From: Amycolatopsis vastitatis
Lineage (GTDB): Bacteria > Actinomycetota > Actinomycetes > Mycobacteriales > Pseudonocardiaceae
NCBI RefSeq assembly: GCF_002234595.1
Contig: NZ_NMUL01000012.1
Location: 518,556-582,555, forward strand
DNA length: 64,000 bases
Direction of reading: 5' to 3'
Part shown: in pieces, positions 6,995 to 14,460 of the stretch
Layout: every line of letters starts with the position of its first letter
How positions within the stretch are numbered: position 1 is the stretch's first letter
The notes under the pieces: model-generated
What the model was told of the DNA's origin: nothing
Seen by the model: the letters and a program-made list of their open reading frames with translations, nothing else
Databases searched by the model: none
Translations under genes and position numbers: made by a program

Positions 6995-8670
6995 CAGAAC
7001 TCTCCCACCCGGCCGCGCGCGGCCCCGAGCCGGTCGATCAGCGCGACCGCCAGCACCGTCACGAGCATCAGCAACGCGCACGCCGCGTACGCCATCTGGT
7101 TGTTCAGCTCGCCCGGACGCGCCATCAGCGTCGCGACCGCGACCGGCAGCGTCGGCGCCGTCGGCCGGGCGAGGAAGCTCGTCGCGCCGAACTCGCCGAG
7201 CGCCACGACGAACCCGAACCCCGCGGCCGCGACCAGCGGGCGCAGCGTCAGCGGCAGGTCGATCTCCCGCCACACCCGCAGCGGGCTCGCCCCGAGCGTC
7301 GACGCGGCCTGCCGCAGCCGGACGTCCACCGACCGCAGCACCGGCAGCACCATCCGCACGATCAGCGGGATGATCACCAGCGCCTGGGCCAGCGGCACCA
7401 GGTACGGCGACGTCCGGAGGTCGCCAGGCAGCGCGTCGAGCGTGACCAGGTAACCGAACCCGACGGTCACGGCGGACACGCCGAGCGGCAGCATCAGGAC
7501 GGCGTCCATCGTCTCGCCGAGACCACGCGCGGCACGCACGGGTGAGCGCCGCAGCGCCACCAGCACCACGGACGCGAGCACACCGACCACCATCGCCAGC
7601 AGCGTCGCGTCGACGGCCACCTTCAGCGAGTTCAGCGCGGCGTCCCAGCCGGACACCTGCAGGGCGCCCTTCTCGCCGGTGCCCGTGAGGGCCCGGTACC
7701 CGGCGAGGCTCCAACCGTCCTCAGTGGACACGGACTCGGCGAGCAGGGCGACGATCGGCGTCAGCAGCAGCCCCAGCACGATGCCCGCGGCCCCGACGAC
7801 CCACCACTCGCCGCCGCTCGGCCGCCGCGCTCCACCGGAGCCGGTCCGAGCACCGTCCTTTCGCCGTCGCGCCAGCCCGCCGAGCACCAGCGCGGCGACG
7901 ACGGCGGCGAACTGGATCAGCGACAGCGCCGCGGCGCCCGACAGGTCGAGGAGGTCGACCGTCCGCAGGTAGATCTCGGTTTCCAGGGTCCGGTACCGGG
8001 CACCGCCGAGGATCAGGACGACGCCGAAACTGGTGGCGCAGAACAGGAACACCACGGCCGCGGCCGACGCGATCGCGGGCGCCAGCGCGGGCAGCGTCAC
8101 CGACCGGAAGGCCCGCCACGGCGACGCGCCCAGCGCCCGCGCGGCGTCGGTCGTCCGCGAATCCAGCCGCGCCCACAGCCCGGCGACGGTCCGCGCGACG
8201 ACGGCGACGTTGAAGAAGGCGTTGGCCAGCACGATCGGCAGCACGCCGCCGTCCGGCCACAGCGCGCGGAACGCGAGCCCGACGACGACCGTCGGCAGCA
8301 CGAACGGCACGAGCACCAGCGTCCGCGCCAAGCCGACGCCGGGCAGCCGCACCCGCGCGAGCAGGAACGCGACCGGCAACCCGGCCAGCACCGCCACGAC
8401 CGTCGACGCGGCCGCCGTCCCGACCGTGAAGCCGGCCAGTTGCCAGGTCCGCGGGTCGCCGAGGACGACGTCAAGACCTCCGGCGGCGAACCCGCGGCCG
8501 ACGATCGCCACCACCGGCCAGGCGAAGAACACCACCAGGAACCCGATCGGGGCCAGGCCGAGCAGCGCCAAGCCGAGCCCGCGGCCGGTCCGCGATGGCG
8601 CTAAGACTGGTGCTTTTCGGGGGTTCCGGGTGGCGGAGCCCCCGGCCCGGGGCGGAGCCCCGGATGTCAC
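6994..8670 (-). CDS. thiP: Thiamine ABC transporter permease (fused, double-length)
   Basis: A 558-residue permease with two tandem BPD_transp_1 halves of about 250 residues, as in ThiP/FbpB. Each half carries an EAA loop (RALGASPWRAFRSVTLP and STLGASPLRVWREIDLP) that docks with ThiQ; about twelve membrane helices are visible. I chose the GTG at 8670 because it overlaps the thiB stop as GTGA; an ATG at 8688 is an alternative. The first roughly 20 residues (rich in G, A, P, R) are translated from a GC-rich repeat (8620-8662), so they are probably dispensable. Third-party alternatives such as iron import are less likely given the riboswitch. Confidence 0.85.
   Translation of the reverse strand: MTSGAPPRAGGSATRNPRKAPVLAPSRTGRGLGLALLGLAPIGFLVVFFAWPVVAIVGRGFAAGGLDVVLGDPRTWQLAGFTVGTAAASTVVAVLAGLPVAFLLARVRLPGVGLARTLVLVPFVLPTVVVGLAFRALWPDGGVLPIVLANAFFNVAVVARTVAGLWARLDSRTTDAARALGASPWRAFRSVTLPALAPAIASAAAVVFLFCATSFGVVLILGGARYRTLETEIYLRTVDLLDLSGAAALSLIQFAAVVAALVLGGLARRRKDGARTGSGGARRPSGGEWWVVGAAGIVLGLLLTPIVALLAESVSTEDGWSLAGYRALTGTGEKGALQVSGWDAALNSLKVAVDATLLAMVVGVLASVVLVALRRSPVRAARGLGETMDAVLMLPLGVSAVTVGFGYLVTLDALPGDLRTSPYLVPLAQALVIIPLIVRMVLPVLRSVDVRLRQAASTLGASPLRVWREIDLPLTLRPLVAAAGFGFVVALGEFGATSFLARPTAPTLPVAVATLMARPGELNNQMAYAACALLMLVTVLAVALIDRLGAARGRVGEF
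8620..8662. repeat. GC-rich GGCGGAGCCCC repeat inside the thiP 5' end
   Basis: GGCGGAGCCCC occurs twice (8632-8642 and 8651-8661) around the palindromic centre CCCCGGCCCGGGG. It resembles the GGGGCTCCGCCCC-type repeats frequent between actinomycete genes (from memory). Here it is read through in frame as the thiP N-terminus. Confidence 0.55.
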
Positions 8671-9716
8671 TGCAGGAGCGTGCGCCATTCGCCGATCCAC
8701 TTCTCGCGCCCGGCCTGCACCTGGTCCGGCGGCAGCGTCTGCGGCTTCTGCGGCAGCGGCGCGACCTGCGCCCAGCCCGCGGGCAGGTCGACGCCCTGAC
8801 GCGCCGGGTAGACGTACATGTTGGCCGCGACGGTCGCCTGGAACTGCTGCGAGAGCAGGAAGTCGACGACCTTGCGCGCGTTCTCGGCCTGCTTGCCGTT
8901 CGCCAGCACACCGGCGTACTCGACCTGCCGGTAGCAGGTGTCGAGCAGCGCCTTCGTGCGCGGCTTCCCGTCGTCGCCGACCTCGGCGGCCGGCGAAGAC
9001 GCGTACGAGACGACGATCGGCCGCGGCCCCTTGCCGGACGAGCCCGAGAACTGCTTGGTGTAGGCCTCTTCCCAGCCGCTGACCACCTTGACGCCGTTGG
9101 CCTTGAGCTTGGTCCAGTAGTCCTTCCAGCCGGTGTCGCCGAACTTCGCGATGGTGCCGAGCAGGAAGGCCAGGCCGGGCGACGCCGTCGCCGGGTCCTC
9201 GGCGACCAGGAGGTCCTTGTACTTCGGGTCGGCCAGGTCGTCGTAGGTCGACGGCGCCGGGATCCCCTTGGTGCTGAAGTAGTTCGTGTCGACGTTGACG
9301 CAGACGTCGCCGACGTCGACCGCGGAGAGCCGGTGCTCGGGGTCGACGGCGTAGCGCTGCGGCCCGCGGTCGGCCTCCGGGCTGGTGTAGGGCTCGAAGA
9401 CGCCCTCGGTGAGCGCGCGGGAGGCGAAGGTGGAGTCGACGCCGTACGCGACGTCGCCGATCGGGTTGGCCTTCGTCAGCACGAGCTTGTTGGTCAGCGA
9501 TCCGGCGTCGCCCTGCCTGAGCACGGAGATCTTGATGCCCGACTGCTTCTGGAAGGCGTCGAGCACCTCCTGCGGCCCCAGGAAGGAGTCGTGCGTCACG
9601 AGGGTGACGGTGGGCGTCTGCTGCGTGTCACCGGACCCGTCCGACAGCGAGCACGCCGCGGCCACGGCACTGACGGCGGCGATGGCCGTCGCGGCGCGAA
9701 CAGCCCTGCGTTTCAT
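8667..9716 (-). CDS. thiB: Thiamine ABC transporter substrate-binding lipoprotein
   Basis: A 349-residue exported binding protein. The signal peptide ends in a lipobox VAAAC, so Cys22 would be lipidated. The mature protein has the ThiB pattern: VTLVTHDSF near the N-terminus, LRQGDAGSLTNKLVLTKANPIGDVAYGVDSTF, DVGDVCVNVD, and a C-terminal PLPQKPQTL region. It captures thiamine, TMP or TPP outside the membrane for ThiP/ThiQ. ATG at 9716 is preceded by AGGAGGG (9721-9727). It is first in thiBPQ, directly downstream of a TPP riboswitch, so the operon should be shut when TPP is plentiful. Confidence 0.9.
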   Translation of the reverse strand: MKRRAVRAATAIAAVSAVAAACSLSDGSGDTQQTPTVTLVTHDSFLGPQEVLDAFQKQSGIKISVLRQGDAGSLTNKLVLTKANPIGDVAYGVDSTFASRALTEGVFEPYTSPEADRGPQRYAVDPEHRLSAVDVGDVCVNVDTNYFSTKGIPAPSTYDDLADPKYKDLLVAEDPATASPGLAFLLGTIAKFGDTGWKDYWTKLKANGVKVVSGWEEAYTKQFSGSSGKGPRPIVVSYASSPAAEVGDDGKPRTKALLDTCYRQVEYAGVLANGKQAENARKVVDFLLSQQFQATVAANMYVYPARQGVDLPAGWAQVAPLPQKPQTLPPDQVQAGREKWIGEWRTLLQ

Positions 9717-9752
9717 CTACCCTCCTGCACTTCGCCGGACGAGGAGGTCGAG

Positions 9753-9838
9753 CCCTCCCATCGCCGGCATGATCCGGTCAGGTGCGAACGGTCGCGGGTG
9801 ACCCGCCTCTCAGCCCGGCTGACCGGACTCCCGTGGCA
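9753..9838 (-). promoter_or_regulatory. TPP (THI-box) riboswitch upstream of thiBPQ
   Basis: Read on the reverse strand, the leader contains the core landmarks of the thi-box: GGGCTGAGAGG, a P3 stem GCGGGTCACCCGC, then ACCTGACCGGATCATGCCGG and CGATGGGAGG. These correspond to the conserved CUGAGA and ACCUGAUC-x-GG-AU-AAUGCC-GCGUAGGGA segments. Downstream, CCTCCT (about 9741-9748) is complementary to the thiB Shine-Dalgarno AGGAGG (9721-9727), with no U-tract, which points to translational control. Confidence 0.92.
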
Positions 9839-9876
9839 ACCGTGCAGCGTAGTCCAGGACGGACGACCATGGAGAC

Positions 9877-10161
9877 ATGACGGAAATCTTGAGCGACGAC
9901 GAGGCCGACCGGCGCCTGGGTGCCGGCTGGACACGGTCCGGTGCGGTGATCTCCCGCGAGGTGGAGCTGGCGAGCTTCCCCCAGGCGATCGAGGTGGTCG
10001 ACCGGGTGGCGGAACTCGCCGAAGCCGCCGACCACCACCCCGACATCGACATCCGCTGGCGCACGCTGACCTTCCGGCTCAGCACCTACTCGGCGGGCGG
10101 CCTGACGGCGAAGGACTTTTCTCTCGCGGCCCAGATCGACTCGGTCATCTCGGGACTGTGA
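9877..10161 (+). CDS. 4a-hydroxytetrahydrobiopterin dehydratase (PCD/PhhB family)
   Basis: A 94-residue protein of the usual pterin-4a-carbinolamine dehydratase size. It carries the family core AADHHPDIDIRWRTLTFRLSTYSAGGLT with the catalytic His-His-Pro, followed by KDFSLAAQID. The enzyme dehydrates 4a-hydroxytetrahydropterin, recycling the cofactor of aromatic amino acid hydroxylases; many bacterial members have unknown physiological roles. It starts 39 bp from the TPP riboswitch and runs divergently, so the two promoters share a short region. Confidence 0.9.
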   Translation: MTEILSDDEADRRLGAGWTRSGAVISREVELASFPQAIEVVDRVAELAEAADHHPDIDIRWRTLTFRLSTYSAGGLTAKDFSLAAQIDSVISGL

Positions 10162-10238
10162 TCTCGGTAACGCTGAGTGCACTTTTCCGGCGGTTTGACG
10201 TCTCTCGGTTACCGGAACCTTCGGGAGGGAGACAAGAC

Positions 10239-10346
10239 ATGACCCAGGCAATCGTGGTCGGAACGGCGGCTTTCGCATCGATGGTGGCGGCGGCCGGCGG
10301 TGTGCTCTGGTTCACCGCCCGCAACCGCCGTCACCTGGACGGCTGA
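10239..10346 (+). CDS. Small membrane protein, 35 aa
   Basis: A 35-residue frame (MTQAIVVGTAAFASM ...) with one hydrophobic helix and a basic C-terminus (ARNRRHLDG), so probably a single-pass membrane peptide with its tail inside. Support comes from a strong Shine-Dalgarno (GGGAGGGA, 10223-10230) 8 bp before the ATG and from the amphipathic layout. I do not recognise a family. A second tiny membrane ORF follows 83 bp later. Confidence 0.55.
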   Translation: MTQAIVVGTAAFASMVAAAGGVLWFTARNRRHLDG

Positions 10347-10429
10347 GAGTTCGATCACAGCGGCTAACGCCGGGGGTGATCAGCGCGCTGTTCCTGCGGA
10401 AGCATCGGTTTTCGGCCCTAGGAAACGCC

Positions 10430-10534
10430 ATGAACAGCACCGCCGCCCTCACCCCCGCTCAGCGCGCCTGGATCAACGCCCTCGCGCCCGCGGTGGTGTT
10501 GATCGCCATCGCGCTGCTGGGCCTCCTCGGCTGA
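10430..10534 (+). CDS. Small membrane protein, 34 aa
   Basis: A 34-residue frame: polar N-terminus (NSTAALTPAQRAW) then a single hydrophobic helix ALAPAVVLIAIALLGLLG reaching the stop. AGGAA lies 7 bp before the ATG. The TPAQRAW prefix looks like a folded cap before a membrane anchor. No family recognised; it could be a bioactive membrane peptide or a conserved small ORF. It ends 22 bp before the convergent HEPN gene. Confidence 0.5.
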   Translation: MNSTAALTPAQRAWINALAPAVVLIAIALLGLLG

Positions 10535-10555
10535 CCGAAGCCGTCACCGGCGCGA

Positions 10556-11023
10556 TCAGTAGCGGGGCATGTTCGGGATCGCCTTCTCGGCGACGCCGAT
10601 GAGATCCTCGACCTTCGCCACATCGGCCGTCACGTCCTCGGCCGTCACCGATGGCGCCTCCGAAGAACGGTAGGCGACTTCGTTGCGCCGCACCCGCATC
10701 CGGTTGAAGGGCCGCAGAAGCGGCCCCAACGGCGGATCGAGCTGCGCGAGAACCGCTTCGTACACGGCGATGTGGCCACCACGGCTGGTGGCACGCAGAC
10801 CTTGGTTCTGCAGGACGGCCGCCAAAGCACGACGCGCGCCGTCGTACGCCAGTGTGTAGGCGCCTTCCGGATCCGAGTCCAGCAGCTGCCGGGCCGAAGC
10901 GACGTGCGTGCGAGCCCTGGCGATCTCCGCTTCCGCAGCCTCTCGCGAAGCCGGGACGGGTTCGAGCGAACCGCGCGCGATGAGCGCGTCGATCGTGGCG
11001 CGCCCCTGGTTCCACCGGGTCAT
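10556..11023 (-). CDS. HEPN-domain protein, putative toxin of a HEPN/MNT pair
   Basis: A 155-residue, mostly helical HEPN protein. HEPN domains are RNases or scaffold helices that pair with minimal nucleotidyltransferases in type VII toxin-antitoxin systems. The motif region reads RVRRNEVAYRS: the basic residue and Asn are there, but the His of the canonical R-x4-6-H is replaced by Tyr, a variant seen in some actinobacterial HEPN families; whether RNase activity remains is open. The middle (DGARRALAAVLQNQGLRATSRGGH) matches the four-helix bundle core. Its ATG overlaps the MNT stop (ATGA), so the two are made together. Confidence 0.8.
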   Translation of the reverse strand: MTRWNQGRATIDALIARGSLEPVPASREAAEAEIARARTHVASARQLLDSDPEGAYTLAYDGARRALAAVLQNQGLRATSRGGHIAVYEAVLAQLDPPLGPLLRPFNRMRVRRNEVAYRSSEAPSVTAEDVTADVAKVEDLIGVAEKAIPNMPRY

Positions 11024-11610
11024 CGGGTCTCCTGATCGAGAGGCAGCGGGACCAGCGGACGTTCACGCACGCTGGTGAGGAACGGATCCGTGCTGCTCGC
11101 CGCCCACGACGCCGGCGAGATCCGGTGGACGTTGACCTCGCGGCCCAGCCGCCGCGACACACCCTCGGCCAGGTCGAAGAGCGTGTCCGGATCGGGCGAA
11201 CCGACGACGAGAACGTCGACGTCACCGGGCGGCGGCCCCGGTTCGCCGCGGTAGCGCGCGGCCCAGGACCCGTAGATGTAGGCCTCGCGCACGTCCGCCA
11301 GTCCGGACAGTGCTTCGGCGAGCAGCGGCATCGGCCCGAAGGTGACTGAAATGACCTCGCTCAACGGCTGGTAGAGCGCAGTGTCCGTACGCGCTTTGAC
11401 GAGACGGCTCCGGCCCACCCGCCGGTCTTCCAGGATGCCGCCACCGACGAGCCGTTCGACCTCGCGCAGCACGGCCGTCGGCGTGACGCCACAAGCCTCG
11501 GCGAGCTCGGTGATGCTGTACTCGCGCTCCGGGTGAAGCAGGACCAGCGCGAGCAGCTCACCCTGCATGCGCGAACGCAGCAGCGGCAGCAGACTGGGCG
11601 AAGCTTTCAT
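11020..11610 (-). CDS. wHTH-MNT nucleotidyltransferase, putative antitoxin
   Basis: A 196-residue two-domain protein. Residues about 12-75 form a winged helix of ArsR/MarR type (ITELAEACGVTPTAVLREVERLV ... GRSRLVKA); residues about 90-190 are a minimal nucleotidyltransferase with GSWAARY (GS at 114-115) and Asp130-x-Asp132. In HEPN/MNT systems the MNT enzyme AMPylates a Tyr near the HEPN active site and silences it. The added DNA-binding domain suggests autorepression, and a perfect 15-bp inverted repeat covers its start codon and -10 box. Gene order (MNT first, HEPN second) is typical. Defence or growth-control role is inferred. Confidence 0.85.
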   Translation of the reverse strand: MKASPSLLPLLRSRMQGELLALVLLHPEREYSITELAEACGVTPTAVLREVERLVGGGILEDRRVGRSRLVKARTDTALYQPLSEVISVTFGPMPLLAEALSGLADVREAYIYGSWAARYRGEPGPPPGDVDVLVVGSPDPDTLFDLAEGVSRRLGREVNVHRISPASWAASSTDPFLTSVRERPLVPLPLDQETR

Positions 11611-11640
11611 TGGACGCAGTATATCCTGCGTCCAATGAAA
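11605..11640. promoter_or_regulatory. Palindromic operator over the HEPN/MNT start codon
   Basis: Perfect inverted repeat: 15-bp arms at 11605-11619 and 11626-11640, centre TATATC. On the reverse strand the centre contributes a -10-like TATACT (11623-11618) lying 7 bp before the ATG at 11610, so the transcript is probably leaderless and the operator covers both promoter and start codon. The winged helix of the MNT protein is the likely ligand. Confidence 0.75.
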
Positions 11641-11675
11641 ACAACAGTCAGTAGTTCTCGCTCACGAAGCGTGGG

Positions 11676-12758
<1,083 letters not shown>

Positions 12759-12848
12759 GACCCCGCAGTCTACGTGTCCGCGCCGGTCGGGCCCCACGCA
12801 CCCAGCGCCGTGGCGGATTTCCGCCAGCGACGGTGCTGACCTGCTGGC

Positions 12849-14246
12849 ATGCTCGAATCCATGGTCACGATCACCGAAGCGCCCCCGCTCTGGCGCGACG
12901 CCGAACGCTGCTACCGCGTGGTGACCGCCCGCGACTCGCGCTTCGACGGCCAGTTCATCATGGCGGTCCGCACCACCGGGATCTACTGCCGCCCGTCGTG
13001 CCCGGCGTCGACGCCGAAGGCGCAGAACGTCCGCTTCTTCCCGACGTCGGCCGCCGCGCAGGCCAACGGCTTCCGCGCCTGCCGCCGCTGCCTGCCCGAC
13101 GCCGTGCCCGGCTCGCCGGACTGGAACGTGCGCGCCGATCTCGCGTCGCGGGCGATGCGCCTGATCGCCGACGGCACGGTGGAGCGCGAAGGCGTCCCGG
13201 GCCTCGCGCGGCGGCTCGGCTACTCGGAACGCCAGCTCGGCCGGGTGCTCACCGCCGAGCTGGGCGCGGGCCCGCTCGCCCTGGCCCGTGCCCACCGCGC
13301 GCATTCGGCGCGGCTGCTCATCGAGATGTCCGAGCTGCCGTTGACGGACGTCGCCTTCGCGGCGGGCTTTTCCAGCGTGCGGCAGTTCAACGAGACGATC
13401 CGCGAAGTGTTCGCGACGACGCCTTCGCAGCTACGCGTCTCCGCAGCTTCACGGCGTGGACGTCAGAGTGACGTCAGCGGGACGCGGCTCAGCCTGCGGT
13501 TGCCGTTCAGACCGCCGTTCGACGCTTCGGGATTGCTTCGCTTCTTCGCGGCCTACGCGGTGCCGGGCGTCGAGGAGGTCACTTCGGAGACCTATGCGCG
13601 CACCCTGCGGCTCGCCCATGGCACCGGAGTCGTGCGGCTGACGCCTTTGCCCGACCATGTGCGCTGCGAGCTGCGGCTCACCGACCTGCGCGACCTCGGC
13701 AGCGCGGTCAGCCGGGTGCGGCGCCTGCTCGACCTCGACGCCGATCCCGCGGCGGTCACCCGCGTCCTCGGCGCCGACCCCGCGCTGGCCCCGCTGGTCG
13801 CGGAAGTGCCGGGGATCCGGGTGCCGGGCGCGGTGGACGGCGAGGAACTGCTGCTCCGCGCGCTCCTCAGCGAGGTACCGCTCGGCGAGGACGTGCCGGG
13901 TGAATGGGGTGTCACGCGGCTGTTCCCGACCGCGGCCGAGGTCGCGACCACCGGCCACCCCGTCGCCACCGCTCTGGCCGAGGGACGGCTGGAGGTGCAC
14001 GTCGGCCGGGACGCGGCCGAACTGCGCGCCGAGTTGCCGGCGTACGTCGAGCCGTCGATGGCGGACTACGTCGTGATGCGAGTCCTCGGCGCGCCGGACG
14101 TCCTGCTTTCGGACGACACCGCCGTCCGGCGCGGCGCCGAGGCATTGGGGATCGCGCCGGACTCACTCGCCGAGCGCGCCCGCGCGTGGACGCCCTGGCG
14201 CTCTTACGCCGGGATGTTCCTCCGGCACGCAGCCGGCTCGCCGTGA
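12849..14246 (+). CDS. Ada-type regulator fused to AlkA-like glycosylase domain
   Basis: A 465-residue fusion. Residues about 15-90 are the Ada metal-binding methyl acceptor domain with Cys47, Cys51, Cys78 and Cys81 (C-x3-C ... C-x2-C). An AraC-type helix-turn-helix follows (about 95-205), then an AlkA N-terminal domain (about 210-300) and a HhH-GPD-like end closing with WTPWRSYAGMFL. Such AdaA-AlkA proteins sense methylated DNA and excise alkylated bases. The glycosylase part looks eroded: the hairpin region reads LPAYVEPSMADYVV instead of LPGIGPWTA-Y, and the expected GQQVS helix region is shortened, although an Asp in PDVLLSDDTAVR remains. ATG 12849 or 12861 may be the start. Confidence 0.85.
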   Translation: MLESMVTITEAPPLWRDAERCYRVVTARDSRFDGQFIMAVRTTGIYCRPSCPASTPKAQNVRFFPTSAAAQANGFRACRRCLPDAVPGSPDWNVRADLASRAMRLIADGTVEREGVPGLARRLGYSERQLGRVLTAELGAGPLALARAHRAHSARLLIEMSELPLTDVAFAAGFSSVRQFNETIREVFATTPSQLRVSAASRRGRQSDVSGTRLSLRLPFRPPFDASGLLRFFAAYAVPGVEEVTSETYARTLRLAHGTGVVRLTPLPDHVRCELRLTDLRDLGSAVSRVRRLLDLDADPAAVTRVLGADPALAPLVAEVPGIRVPGAVDGEELLLRALLSEVPLGEDVPGEWGVTRLFPTAAEVATTGHPVATALAEGRLEVHVGRDAAELRAELPAYVEPSMADYVVMRVLGAPDVLLSDDTAVRRGAEALGIAPDSLAERARAWTPWRSYAGMFLRHAAGSP

Positions 14247-14247
14247 T

Positions 14248-14439
14248 TCAGCCCTGTTCGCCCTGCCACAGCACGGCTTGGGCGACGATCACCCGGTCGC
14301 CGTCGAACGTGGCGGCCGGCGAGCCGTACAGGCGGTAGCCGAGTTCGAGTGCTTCGCTGACCCGGAAACAGAACTTCGCGTCGTCCGGGCCGGTGAGCAT
14401 GCGGTAGCGAGGCAGGCCGTTCGGCGGCTGGTCCGTCAT
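14248..14439 (-). CDS. DUF1737 domain protein
   Basis: A 63-residue protein matching DUF1737: YRMLTGPDDAKFCFRVSEAL, GYRLYGSPAATFDGD and AQAVLW. These small cytoplasmic proteins have no known function. It is convergent with the Ada-AlkA gene (1 bp between stops) and lies 21 bp downstream... of nothing on its own strand except the sbcC stop region; it is probably a separate transcript. Confidence 0.8.
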   Translation of the reverse strand: MTDQPPNGLPRYRMLTGPDDAKFCFRVSEALELGYRLYGSPAATFDGDRVIVAQAVLWQGEQG

Positions 14440-14460
14440 GACTTCATCCTGTCCGAGCGA

